From an uncultured bacterium (GTDB lineage: Bacteria > Cyanobacteriota > Vampirovibrionia > Gastranaerophilales > Gastranaerophilaceae): a DNA stretch of 50,183 nucleotides. The notes beneath the pieces were generated by a model, which worked only from the letters and a program-made list of their open reading frames with translations, was not told the DNA's origin and ran no database searches. The stretch spans positions 1 through 50,183 of the forward strand of contig CAOJDT010000005.1 in assembly GCA_948433295.1 (NCBI GenBank), given 5' to 3'. Positions 42,974 to 50,183 of this stretch are shown piece after piece (positions within the stretch are counted from its first letter, which is position 1; the number at the start of each line of letters is the position of its first letter). The translations under genes and the position numbers were made by a program.

Positions 42974-43759
42974 ATGAAGAGTAAAACTTATGTTTCACAA
43001 TCGTTAAAGAACGGCAAATTAATGAGGTGGACTTATATGCCTCTAAAGGTTTTTGTTGCTCCGATGAAGTTTTACTCAAAGCAGGGCGAGGATTACAAAT
43101 ACCGCCAGATGGTAAGGCAGGCATGCGAAGAGTGGCAGACTGCTACAAAGGGCAGAGTTTCTTTTACTTTTGTTAAAACTCTTCTTGAATCAAATGTTAA
43201 TGTTGATTGGAAACGTGTTGAAAGAAAAGCGTTGGGACATTGTCTGTTTTCGTTTGACGGCGCAAACAGGCTTTACGGTGCAGAAGTTTCAATAGGGCTG
43301 ACTGACGGATATGTTCATGGGGATTACGGTGATGAAAACGAGGTTTATCACACTATTCTTCACGAAATCGGGCATGCGATAGGACTCGGACACAGCCCTT
43401 ATAAAACAGATATTATGTATACGCCTCATCAGCGTGGAATTCACAGGGTTTCTGAGGGGGATGTTCTTACCGTAAACTGGCTTTATAAACTGCCGCAGGG
43501 AGCAACTGTTTCAGAGATTGCTTCTCAATATTCTATGGGCGGTTCTGATATTGATGAAATTATTTATAAAGTCATGAACAGAGATACTCCAAGTCAGTTT
43601 GAAAAGGTTAAAAGTCAGGTTGAAATTCCTCAGAGGGATTTGTTGGACGAACAGGAAAATATAGCCTTGTTAAGAAAATATCACATGGCGCTGCAGAATG
43701 TTACGCTTTCTGATGATATGCGTAAATTCTTTCTTAACAATAAGAGGGATAAACGATGA
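42974..43759 (+). CDS. Matrixin-like (M10) zinc metalloprotease without signal peptide
   Basis: The ATG at 42974 gives 261 residues. The zinc motif HEIGHAIGLGH at 130-140 matches the metzincin consensus HExxHxxGxxH, and a Met-turn lies in DIMYTPHQ (Met148). The N-terminal 25 residues are basic, not a Sec signal, so the protein may be cytoplasmic or exported by another route. After the catalytic domain a helical tail follows. It overlaps the formyltransferase-like gene by 4 nt, suggesting one operon. Target unknown. Confidence 0.82.
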   Translation: MKSKTYVSQSLKNGKLMRWTYMPLKVFVAPMKFYSKQGEDYKYRQMVRQACEEWQTATKGRVSFTFVKTLLESNVNVDWKRVERKALGHCLFSFDGANRLYGAEVSIGLTDGYVHGDYGDENEVYHTILHEIGHAIGLGHSPYKTDIMYTPHQRGIHRVSEGDVLTVNWLYKLPQGATVSEIASQYSMGGSDIDEIIYKVMNRDTPSQFEKVKSQVEIPQRDLLDEQENIALLRKYHMALQNVTLSDDMRKFFLNNKRDKR

Positions 43760-44685
43760 AAGTTGTAATTATCGGATGCGGTGATATGCTTTCAAATCTG
43801 ATTAGGGGCGCTCTATTAAGCGGGGCTGAGATTGTTGGAGTATTAAGATATGAGAGGCTGAGGTTCTCGCCGTTCCGATTGTTTTTTCACGATTTTTTGA
43901 AAAGTTCGACCGAACTTACTCTTATGAAAAAAAATAAAATTAAGGATTTATCTTTTAAATCAGCGAATTCGGAAGAGTTCAGGCAGTTTTTAATTAAGCA
44001 GAATGTTGATATTCTTCTGGTCGGAACATGGAAGGAAAAACTTAAAAAAAATATTATTGATGTACCGGTAGTCGGAACAGTTAACGTTCATCCGTCGCTT
44101 TTACCAAAATACAGAGGACCGAATCCTTATTTGCAGACTATTTTGCATGGCGAAAATAAATCAGGTGTAACATTTCATTTGATGGACGAAGATTTTGATA
44201 CAGGTGCTATTCTTGCGCAAAAGGAAGTCGAGATTCTTGAAGGTGATACCGGTAAAGAATTAAAAAATAAAACAGTATTTCAGGCTCGTTTGTTATGCGC
44301 GGATTTGTTGGAAAAGCTTGCGTCGGGATTGGTTATCCCTCTTGCGCAAAATGAAGCTGATGCGACTTATTTCCATAATGTTAAGCCCATAGATATGACT
44401 CTGGATTTTTATAACGAAACCGCAGATGAAATTTTGCGGAGAATCAGGGCGTTTCATCCATGGCTGCCTGTTTATTTGCAGTATAAAACTGTATTTTTTA
44501 AAGTAAATTCATACAAAGCGGAAAAGTCCGAATTACAAGGTAATCCTGGAGAATTTCTCGCAAAAGATAAGGATTCACTGACCGTTGCCGCAAAAGACGG
44601 CTGCGGAATTAAAATGAACGGATTGCGACTTTACGGATGTCCTTTGCTGACAAGATTGGTAATTGCTCTGATGAAACTCGGGTAG
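43756..44685 (+). CDS. Formyltransferase family protein (Fmt-like)
   Basis: 309 residues with the N10-formyltetrahydrofolate hydrolase/transferase fold. NVHPSLLPKYRG carries Asn110 and His112, and DEDFDTGAIL carries Asp148, the usual catalytic set. Its N-terminus (VVIIGCGDMLSNLIRG) and the segment HPSLLPKYRGPNPY differ from the common Fmt form, so it may formylate Met-tRNA or an amino sugar. The second domain is present (about 205-309). No def gene is adjacent. Coupled to the matrixin gene by 4 nt overlap. Confidence 0.85.
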   Translation: MKVVIIGCGDMLSNLIRGALLSGAEIVGVLRYERLRFSPFRLFFHDFLKSSTELTLMKKNKIKDLSFKSANSEEFRQFLIKQNVDILLVGTWKEKLKKNIIDVPVVGTVNVHPSLLPKYRGPNPYLQTILHGENKSGVTFHLMDEDFDTGAILAQKEVEILEGDTGKELKNKTVFQARLLCADLLEKLASGLVIPLAQNEADATYFHNVKPIDMTLDFYNETADEILRRIRAFHPWLPVYLQYKTVFFKVNSYKAEKSELQGNPGEFLAKDKDSLTVAAKDGCGIKMNGLRLYGCPLLTRLVIALMKLG

Positions 44686-45409
44686 GTTGTTGATTGCAGT
44701 ATTTTTTACCGTCCCAACTCAGGTCGTTGCAGTGAAGATATTCCATGTTTTCGTTATAAAGAACCCATGCCGCACAGCCAAAACCCGCTTTTTTAATACA
44801 TTTTTCCTTAAAAAATTCGTTTCCGTATTTAGCGGGTGCGCCCGAGGGGATTATAGAGTTTTTAAACAGATAGAAATAGAAAAAGTCGATTCCGACTTTA
44901 TTTGGAGGTTTTGAACCGTTAATATCAACGTAGATTTGTCCGAAATCGCTGTATGAACCCGCTGAAGATGTATTAAACATTACTATTGTTCCGTCTGTAA
45001 GAATTAATGCCGAGCGGTCGGGCAGATTATTCCAGTTGACGTAATTTGAACCGTCAATGTTTTTGTATGTAATATTAGGGTAGCAACCTCTGCCGTTTTC
45101 ACAAATTTTAAGCGTTTTTAAATGCGGTGCAATTTTGTTTAATAATACTTTTTCGCCTCCGTCTCCGGCTGTCATTGAAATTCCCCAATCTTCAATGGAG
45201 CCTTCTTGCGATAAGGCTTTCAAAAATGCTTGTTGTAAAACAGAATACGTTTTTTTCAGTTGTTGCGTTCTTGTTTTTTCGTTTAACTTAGGCACAACAG
45301 TCTGTATAGTCATTGATGCAATTATTCCGATAATTGCAAGTGTAATCAGGGTTTCTGTCAGGGTAAATGCGGTTTTCTTAGAACCTGAAATCTCTTTCGC
45401 CTTTTTCAA
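44609..45409 (-). CDS. Prepilin-like protein overlapping hydG
   Basis: The start lies inside the end of hydG. A TTG at 45409 (MKKAKEISGSKKTA|FTLTETLITLAIIG) gives a 14-residue leader and has GAGG upstream; a TTG at 45427 is the alternative. It is likely translated by coupling with hydG. Ala is at -1 and Glu at +5. The mature part carries VDINGSKPPNKVGIDFFYF and Cys pairs (CENGRGCY, CIKKAGFGC), so it is DING-type, but it is the most divergent paralogue and has no poly-G tract. Its 3' end overlaps the formyltransferase gene by 77 nt, convergently. Confidence 0.8.
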   Translation of the reverse strand: MKKAKEISGSKKTAFTLTETLITLAIIGIIASMTIQTVVPKLNEKTRTQQLKKTYSVLQQAFLKALSQEGSIEDWGISMTAGDGGEKVLLNKIAPHLKTLKICENGRGCYPNITYKNIDGSNYVNWNNLPDRSALILTDGTIVMFNTSSAGSYSDFGQIYVDINGSKPPNKVGIDFFYFYLFKNSIIPSGAPAKYGNEFFKEKCIKKAGFGCAAWVLYNENMEYLHCNDLSWDGKKYCNQQPTRVSSEQLPILSAKDIRKVAIRSF

Positions 45410-46796
45410 TTTTTTCCAAATCCTCAATAACTGTCTCTTTTATTGTTTTATTATCCAGAGTATTCAGTTCTTTTTTGATAAGATTGTTTCCGATATTTTT
45501 GGTGTCTTCGGAAGCATAATCTTCCAGATACTCTTTCAGGGTAATTATTGCGTTAGGATGACAGAAGTTTTTGATTTGCTGTTGTTTGCAGACTTCCATA
45601 AATCTGTCACCTGTTCTTCCTGCTCTGTAGCATGCCGTACAGAAGCTTGGCACATAGTCCATTTCCATAAGCCATTTTATAACTTCATCCAACGGACGTC
45701 TGTCTGATACATCAAATTGTGCGGAGTTTTCATCTTCCGGCATAGGGTTAAAATATCCGCCGACGCTTGTTTTTGAACCGCCGCTGATTTGTGAAATACC
45801 AAGATGGAGGAGTTTTTTTCTGCATTCTTCCGATTCTCTTGTTGAAATAATCATGCCTGTATAAGGTGTTGCAATTCTGATACATGCAACGATTTTTGCA
45901 AAAATTTCATCATCAATACCGTTATCAAAAGATTCAGGGTCGATGTCGTCTGCCTTTTTGATTCTCGGAATACTGATTGTATGCGGTCCCACACCGTAAA
46001 CGGCTTCAAGGTGTTCGGCATGCATTAAGATTGCCGCAAATTCATATCTGTAGGATTCCAATCCAAACAAAACTCCGAGCCCTACATCATCAATTCCGCC
46101 CTGCATTGCTCTGTCCATGGCTTCCGTGTGGTAAGCGTAATTATGTTTTGGTCCCGTAGGGTGAAGCGTTTCGTAACTTTCTTTGTTATAAGTTTCTTGA
46201 AAAAGAATATATGTTCCGATTCCCGCTTCATGAAGTTTTTTGTAATTTTCAACGGTTGTTGCAGCGATATTTACATTTACGCGGCGGATTGAACCGTTTT
46301 TGTGTTTAATTCCGTAAATTGTTTTGATTGATTCAAGAACGTATTCAATCGGGTTATTAACAGGATCTTCGCCAGTTTCAATTGCAAGTCTTTTGTGTCC
46401 CATATCTTGAAGCGCAATGACTTCATTTCGGATTTCTTCCTGAGTAAGTTTTTTGCGCGGAATATTAGTATTCTGTTTGTGATAAGGGCAGTATACACAG
46501 CCGTTAACACAATAATTTGAAAGATAAAGAGGGGCGAAAAGTACGATTCTGTTTCCGTAAAAATCTTGTTTGATTTCGTTTGCCAGAGTGTAGATTTCGT
46601 CAATTTTTTCAGGAACTTCGCATGCCAGCAACACGGATGCTTCTAGATGCGTAAGCCCTTTTTTCTCTCTTGCTTTTTCAAGAATAGAATCTATAAGTTC
46701 AATATTATTTTTATTTTTTTCGGCATAATCAATTGTCTCAAGAACTTCTTTATGAGAAATAAATTCTTCTGCTTTGGTAGATTTCGGATTATACAT
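45378..46796 (-). CDS. hydG: [FeFe]-hydrogenase H-cluster maturase HydG
   Basis: A radical SAM enzyme that splits tyrosine to supply CO and cyanide ligands for the hydrogenase active site. 472 residues. The radical SAM motif CVNGCVYC (Cys96, Cys100, Cys103) is followed by the barrel. The C-terminal CTACYRAGRTGDRF and a later Cys412 give CX2CX22C, the HydG-specific auxiliary cluster motif absent in ThiH. Partner genes hydE, hydF and the hydrogenase are not in this window. Its 3' end overlaps a prepilin gene. It implies fermentative hydrogen metabolism. Confidence 0.93.
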   Translation of the reverse strand: MYNPKSTKAEEFISHKEVLETIDYAEKNKNNIELIDSILEKAREKKGLTHLEASVLLACEVPEKIDEIYTLANEIKQDFYGNRIVLFAPLYLSNYCVNGCVYCPYHKQNTNIPRKKLTQEEIRNEVIALQDMGHKRLAIETGEDPVNNPIEYVLESIKTIYGIKHKNGSIRRVNVNIAATTVENYKKLHEAGIGTYILFQETYNKESYETLHPTGPKHNYAYHTEAMDRAMQGGIDDVGLGVLFGLESYRYEFAAILMHAEHLEAVYGVGPHTISIPRIKKADDIDPESFDNGIDDEIFAKIVACIRIATPYTGMIISTRESEECRKKLLHLGISQISGGSKTSVGGYFNPMPEDENSAQFDVSDRRPLDEVIKWLMEMDYVPSFCTACYRAGRTGDRFMEVCKQQQIKNFCHPNAIITLKEYLEDYASEDTKNIGNNLIKKELNTLDNKTIKETVIEDLEKIEKGERDFRF

Positions 46797-46848
46797 CTTT
46801 TTACTCCCTCTTATAACTATGTTAAGTCCCTGAAAATAAAAAGTAAAG

Positions 46849-47901
46849 CTAAGAAATTACCTTGCCGCCGCCAAGAAGATGTCCGTCATTCAGGTCATAG
46901 AATACGCCCGCCTGACCTGCCGTAACCGAACTTACGGGTTCATAAAAATCTATTTTTGCACTTTTATCTGACAATGTTACATGTGCTTTTTGTGAATGCA
47001 TGTTGTATCTGATTTTTACCATTGCATCAAATTCTTTTTCTTCTAAATCGTAAGAAAGATGCAAATCTTCTACGATAAGCGATGTTTTAAAATTGTCTTC
47101 ATTTTTTCCGAGATAAACAATATTTTTTTCGGCATCAATGTCGATTACGTAAAGCGGGTAAGGTGCAGCAATTCCTATACCCTTGCGTTGTCCGATTGTA
47201 TACTGATAACTTCCGTCATGTTCGCCGAGTTTTTTACCTGAATTTATATCTATAAAATCGCCCTTTTTCAGCCCTAATTTATTTATAAGATATTTTTTTG
47301 CAGTATCAGGTTTTTGAATAAAGCAAATGTCCTGACTTTCTTTCGATGATTTTGGCGGAAGGTCGTAATCATAAGCCATTTGCCTTACTTCATTCTTTTC
47401 GTAATGATAGAGCGGAAATACTGTTTTTGAAAGTTCCCTTTGCCCCAGTCTGTAAAGAAAATAAAGCTGATCTTTGTGTTCGTCTTTCGCAGGATAAAGT
47501 TTATAAATGCCGTTAATGTTTTTTATATCCGCATAATGCCCCGTTGCATAAACGTCTGCCCCGCATTCGTTTATCGCATAATCAAAGATTTCGCCCCATT
47601 TGAAAAATTCGTTGCAAACTATGCATGGGTTTGGCGTTTCACCTTTTGCGTATGCGTTTTCAAAGTAATTAATAACTTTTTTTTGAAAATTTTTACTGAC
47701 ATCAAGAATATGAAGTCTAATACCGAGTTTATCCGCAACTCTCTGTGCGTTTTCGCAAATCCTGTCGGCGGCATCCCCGCAGACCATTCTGCCCGTGATT
47801 CCTTCGACTTCATAACCTTGTTGTTGTAACAGAAGTGCCGTAACCGAACTGTCGACTCCTCCGCTCATTGCTACTATTGCTTTTTTCTTTTTCGTTTCCA
47901 T
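46849..47901 (-). CDS. mnmA: tRNA-specific 2-thiouridylase MnmA
   Basis: Puts sulfur on U34 of tRNAs for Lys, Glu and Gln. The PP-loop SGGVDSS is at residues 13-19. The catalytic Cys93 lies in NPCIVCNEFFKWG and the second, Cys193, in SQDICFIQ. C-terminal beta-barrel with TGQAGVFYD near the end. I chose the ATG at 47901 because METKKKKAIVAMSGG matches the family start; the frame is open 10 codons further upstream, without a better site. Confidence 0.96.
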   Translation of the reverse strand: METKKKKAIVAMSGGVDSSVTALLLQQQGYEVEGITGRMVCGDAADRICENAQRVADKLGIRLHILDVSKNFQKKVINYFENAYAKGETPNPCIVCNEFFKWGEIFDYAINECGADVYATGHYADIKNINGIYKLYPAKDEHKDQLYFLYRLGQRELSKTVFPLYHYEKNEVRQMAYDYDLPPKSSKESQDICFIQKPDTAKKYLINKLGLKKGDFIDINSGKKLGEHDGSYQYTIGQRKGIGIAAPYPLYVIDIDAEKNIVYLGKNEDNFKTSLIVEDLHLSYDLEEKEFDAMVKIRYNMHSQKAHVTLSDKSAKIDFYEPVSSVTAGQAGVFYDLNDGHLLGGGKVIS

Positions 47902-48023
47902 AATTCGCAGTGTAGCACAAAGATATTTCACATAATATTAAGATTTATTTCTTTGGCTGTTAAAAATCTCAGGTTTGAAGTATTATAAAAGTAGTAAAGA
48001 CCATAACTTTGGAGATGAAAATT

Positions 48024-49091
48024 ATGACTCAAAATAAAGATAAAGTAGTAGGAATTCCCCGCGCAATGTCGTTTTATCACAATTATCCGTTCTACCACGG
48101 ATTTTTTACTGCGCTCGGTATCAAAATCGTTTTATCTGACGTGACAACCAAACAAACCCTTTCAAACGGTTCTGCTCTTGTTGTTACGGAAACATGTCTT
48201 CCTATCAAAATTTATGTCGGTCATGTTCTTAATCTTCTTGATAAAGGTATTGATAAAATCTTTGTTCCGTCAATTCAGTCAGTTGATTACAAAATCTATA
48301 ACTGTTCAAAAATTCGCGGACTCCCGGATTTAATCAGAAATGTCGTAAAAAGAGACTTTACACTTATTGAACCGACTCTCGATAAATCCGAAAAAAATCA
48401 AGGACTATATGAGTTTCTTAAAGAAGCTGCGGCTCCGTTCGGGATTACTGATGAAAAAGTTATTAAAGAAGCCTCAAAAGCAGGATGGAGAACTTATAAT
48501 AACTTTCATATCATGTCTAAGTCCGGCATGAGTTATAAAAAAGCTATGAACTATGCGCTTCAGGGTAAAGTTTTTATTGAAAATAATAATAAAGAATATC
48601 CGATTTCTGTTGCGCTTGTGGCTCACGGTTATAATATTTACGACGAGCGTGCTTCCATGAAAATTATTGATAAACTTGAAAGCATGGATGTTCAAGTCCA
48701 CACTTCATTACAGCTTTCGAACGAACAAATGGTTGAAGGTATTAACGCCCTCGGAGAAAAGTTATACTGGGCAAACGAATTTGAAATGACAGGTACCGCG
48801 GGGCATTATCTTAAAGATAACAAAATTGACGGGATAATTGCTTTGAACGCATTCGGCTGCGGTCCTGATTCGTTGATGGTTGAAAGAATTTCCAGACGTG
48901 CAAAACAATTTGCTAAACCTGTTCTTCATCTCACGGTTGATGAACAAACCGGTGAAGCAGGGTTTATTACAAGGTTGGAAGCATTTGTGGATATGCTTTT
49001 CCGTAAAAAACGCGCAACCATTATTAATAAAATTGATATTAACAGTAAAAGCGAATATATTCCGAATACAAACTTTATAGAGACAAAATAG
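48024..49091 (+). CDS. Acyl-CoA dehydratase activase-related protein (DUF2229)
   Basis: 355 residues from the ATG at 48024, which has GGAG 9 nt upstream; a TTG at 48009 is an alternative. The end LHLTVDEQTGEAGFITRLEA and the segment NAFGCGPDSL match the DUF2229/CoA-activase related family found in anaerobes, where larger fusions also carry the ATPase activator part. Conserved Cys in TETCLPIKI, YNCSKIRG and FGCGP suggest an iron-sulfur cluster. No dehydratase genes are nearby, so substrate is unknown. It precedes the methyltransferase-like gene by 15 nt on the same strand. Confidence 0.82.
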   Translation: MTQNKDKVVGIPRAMSFYHNYPFYHGFFTALGIKIVLSDVTTKQTLSNGSALVVTETCLPIKIYVGHVLNLLDKGIDKIFVPSIQSVDYKIYNCSKIRGLPDLIRNVVKRDFTLIEPTLDKSEKNQGLYEFLKEAAAPFGITDEKVIKEASKAGWRTYNNFHIMSKSGMSYKKAMNYALQGKVFIENNNKEYPISVALVAHGYNIYDERASMKIIDKLESMDVQVHTSLQLSNEQMVEGINALGEKLYWANEFEMTGTAGHYLKDNKIDGIIALNAFGCGPDSLMVERISRRAKQFAKPVLHLTVDEQTGEAGFITRLEAFVDMLFRKKRATIINKIDINSKSEYIPNTNFIETK

Positions 49092-49106
49092 AATTGGAGG
49101 ATATTT

Positions 49107-49821
49107 ATGACTAATCAAGTGGTAACCCCGATTTCGGGGGGGGGGGGCGTCGTTGTTCTTTGAATTTAAGTACTTAAAAAGCCGCTTTAAAGTCTTTAGA
49201 AAAAAATGCAAACAGTTGATAGATCAAAATAGAAAGACTCCGTATCAGTTTCCTATTATTATGACAGATAGTGAAAAGATGTTTTTTAAAGAAAATCTTG
49301 CAGGGGTTTCAAATTATTTGGAATTCGGCTCGGGGGGTTCTACGTTTCTGACTTTGTTGAACGGAAATATTAAACGCCTTGTTTCTGTGGAATCGGATGC
49401 AGGATGGTTGGATTATCTCAGAAAATGGCGTCTCATTTCTGATAATGAAAATAAAACCTTATTTTTTAATTCTGTATATATTGGAAAAGTGGGAGAATGG
49501 GGCGTTCCGCAAGAAGAAGATAAAAAAGAACTGTTTCCGAATTATTCTGCTGATGTGTTTAATACTTATAAAGATAATGATTTAATCTTTATTGACGGAC
49601 GTTTTCGAGTTGCTTGTGCTTTGCAGGCAGTTCTTAATTCTAGCCAGGGTACTAAGATTTTAATACATGACTATACTGACCGACCAGAATATCACTGTAT
49701 AGAGACTTTTTTAGATGTTGTTAAAACAGTTGATACTATGGTTTTATTTAAAATAAAAGATAATATAAATATTGATGATGTCAAAGATTTGTACGATGAA
49801 TATAAATATAATTCTAATTAA
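49107..49821 (+). CDS. SAM-methyltransferase-like protein with poly-G leader, out of frame (OFF) as written
   Basis: The ATG at 49107 follows TTGGAGGA. With 12 G it gives MTNQVVTPISGGGGVVVL and a stop. With 11 G it continues as GGGASLFFEFKYLKSR into the full frame. A TTG at 49153 is the first start in the long frame but has no ribosome binding site. The body has a class I methyltransferase-like pattern: YLEFGSGGSTFL (motif I), LVSVESDAGWLDYLRKW, LIFIDGRFRVACAL and ILIHDYTDRPEYHC. The substrate is unknown; surface glycan or protein modification would fit a switchable gene. About 230 residues when in frame. Confidence 0.75.
49136..49147 (+). repeat. Poly-G tract, 12 G
   Basis: Twelve G starting 29 nt after the A of the ATG at 49107. 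Eleven would join the start to the long frame; ten or twelve lead to early stops. Confidence 0.95.
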
Positions 49822-49827
49822 CAATAT

Positions 49828-49861
49828 AAAAACCCGATTATTATTCATAATCGGGTTTTTA
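49828..49861. terminator. Bidirectional terminator
   Basis: Stem AAAACCCGATTA / TAATCGGGTTTT between the methyltransferase-like gene and the convergent rpsU. Confidence 0.9.
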
Positions 49862-49874
49862 TAATTTTTAAATC

Positions 49875-50048
49875 TTAAACTTTTCTTTTACGAGCTGCTT
49901 CAGATTTACGTTTTCTTTTAACGCTTGGTTTTTCGTATCTTTCACGTTTTTTAACTTCGGAAAGGATACCGGCTTTTTGAATTTTTTTCTTGAAACGTCT
50001 GAGTGCGCTTTCAATTGATTCGTTTTCGCCAACTTTAACTTCTGCCAT
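49875..50048 (-). CDS. rpsU: 30S ribosomal protein S21
   Basis: 57 residues, [19 protein letters not shown] at the start, then a lysine- and arginine-rich body ending AARKRKV, which is the S21 pattern. AAAGGTGGT precedes the ATG. S21 helps base pairing between mRNA and 16S rRNA during initiation. Monocistronic, ending in the shared terminator. Confidence 0.97.
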   Translation of the reverse strand: MAEVKVGENESIESALRRFKKKIQKAGILSEVKKRERYEKPSVKRKRKSEAARKRKV

Positions 50049-50173
50049 TTATATTCACCACCTTTCCTAATCTTGTATTTGCGTGTAATCTAATTATATA
50101 TCGAAAATTTTTAAAATTCAAGTGCTATTGATGTTTAGAATTATTTTTGATAAGCTTAAAAAGGAGGTTGTTT

Positions 50174-50183
50174 ATGGATATGC
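50174..50183 (+). CDS. Start of a gene cut by the window edge
   Basis: The ATG at 50174 follows a perfect AAGGAGG by 6 nt, and the first codons read MDM. Only ten bases are visible; the product cannot be named. Confidence 0.6.

Noticed and set aside
42906-43124. 72-codon minus-strand ORF before ybaB
   Set aside because: Overlaps the matrixin gene on the other strand; no family features.
45540-45570. AGGATGACAG near the 3' end of hydG resembling the interspersed repeat
   Set aside because: It encodes CHP of the native HydG cluster motif and lacks the palindrome.
45378-46796. ThiH (thiamine synthesis) as identity
   Set aside because: The C-terminal CX2CX22C motif is specific to HydG, and no thi genes are near.

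Overview
The window reads as an AT-rich chromosome of an anaerobic or fermentative bacterium. The best guess is a gut member of the non-photosynthetic cyanobacterial lineage Gastranaerophilales (Melainabacteria/Vampirovibrionia). This rests on the many single prepilin-like genes with a near-identical FTLAEVLITLGIIG start, a cyanobacterial-style YidC, a LytR-CpsA-Psr protein, an [FeFe]-hydrogenase maturase (HydG), and several uncharacterised proteins of lineage-specific look. It is inference; no 16S or marker phylogeny could be run. The region is ordinary chromosome, with no integrase, transposase, phage or CRISPR genes.

Layout. 1-5.6 kb: a prepilin open at the left edge, the rplS-rbgA-rnhB operon on the minus strand, a small secreted protein, an unusual tRNA-Leu locus surrounded by broken copies of itself, and ugd. 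5.6-14 kb: an MsbA-like exporter, a CHAP-like cysteine hydrolase, the thioesterase-rluB-coaE operon, a HELGH membrane metalloprotease, tRNA-Pro with a long structured leader, then yidC and queA. 14-29.3 kb: five more prepilin-like genes interleaved with an alanine symporter, a family 4 uracil-DNA glycosylase, proS, argS, TPR and unknown proteins, including a calpain-like candidate. 29.3-38.3 kb: mgtE, an LCP protein, lemA, two tRNA-Arg genes, an anchored pectate lyase, thyX, rpmE and a CHASE2-GGDEF diguanylate cyclase. 38.3-50.2 kb: dusB with a large TPR protein, ybaB-recR, a matrixin-like protease, a formyltransferase, a seventh prepilin overlapping hydG, mnmA, a DUF2229 protein, a methyltransferase-like gene and rpsU.

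The most interesting signal is a set of five poly-G tracts of 10-12 G: four prepilin genes and one methyltransferase-like gene. Each lies 29-33 nt inside an ORF with a good ribosome binding site, and the short leaders before the tracts resemble each other. One tract (14012-14021, 10 G) is in frame. The other four are all exactly one G too long, so translation from the proper start ends within a few codons, and losing one G would restore the full protein. This is what phase-variable contingency loci look like. The uniform +1 offset also allows programmed slippage or a homopolymer length error. In the prepilins the tract lies in the leader expected to be cut off by prepilin peptidase, so the mature protein would be the same whichever in-frame tract length is present.

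Other oddities: a palindromic repeat encoding an in-frame HPELVSGS insertion in ArgS, with relatives in and beside two of the tract-bearing prepilins; partial tRNA-Leu 5' and 3' copies with inserted hairpins; and a promoter-driven structured leader of about 140 nt before tRNA-Pro.
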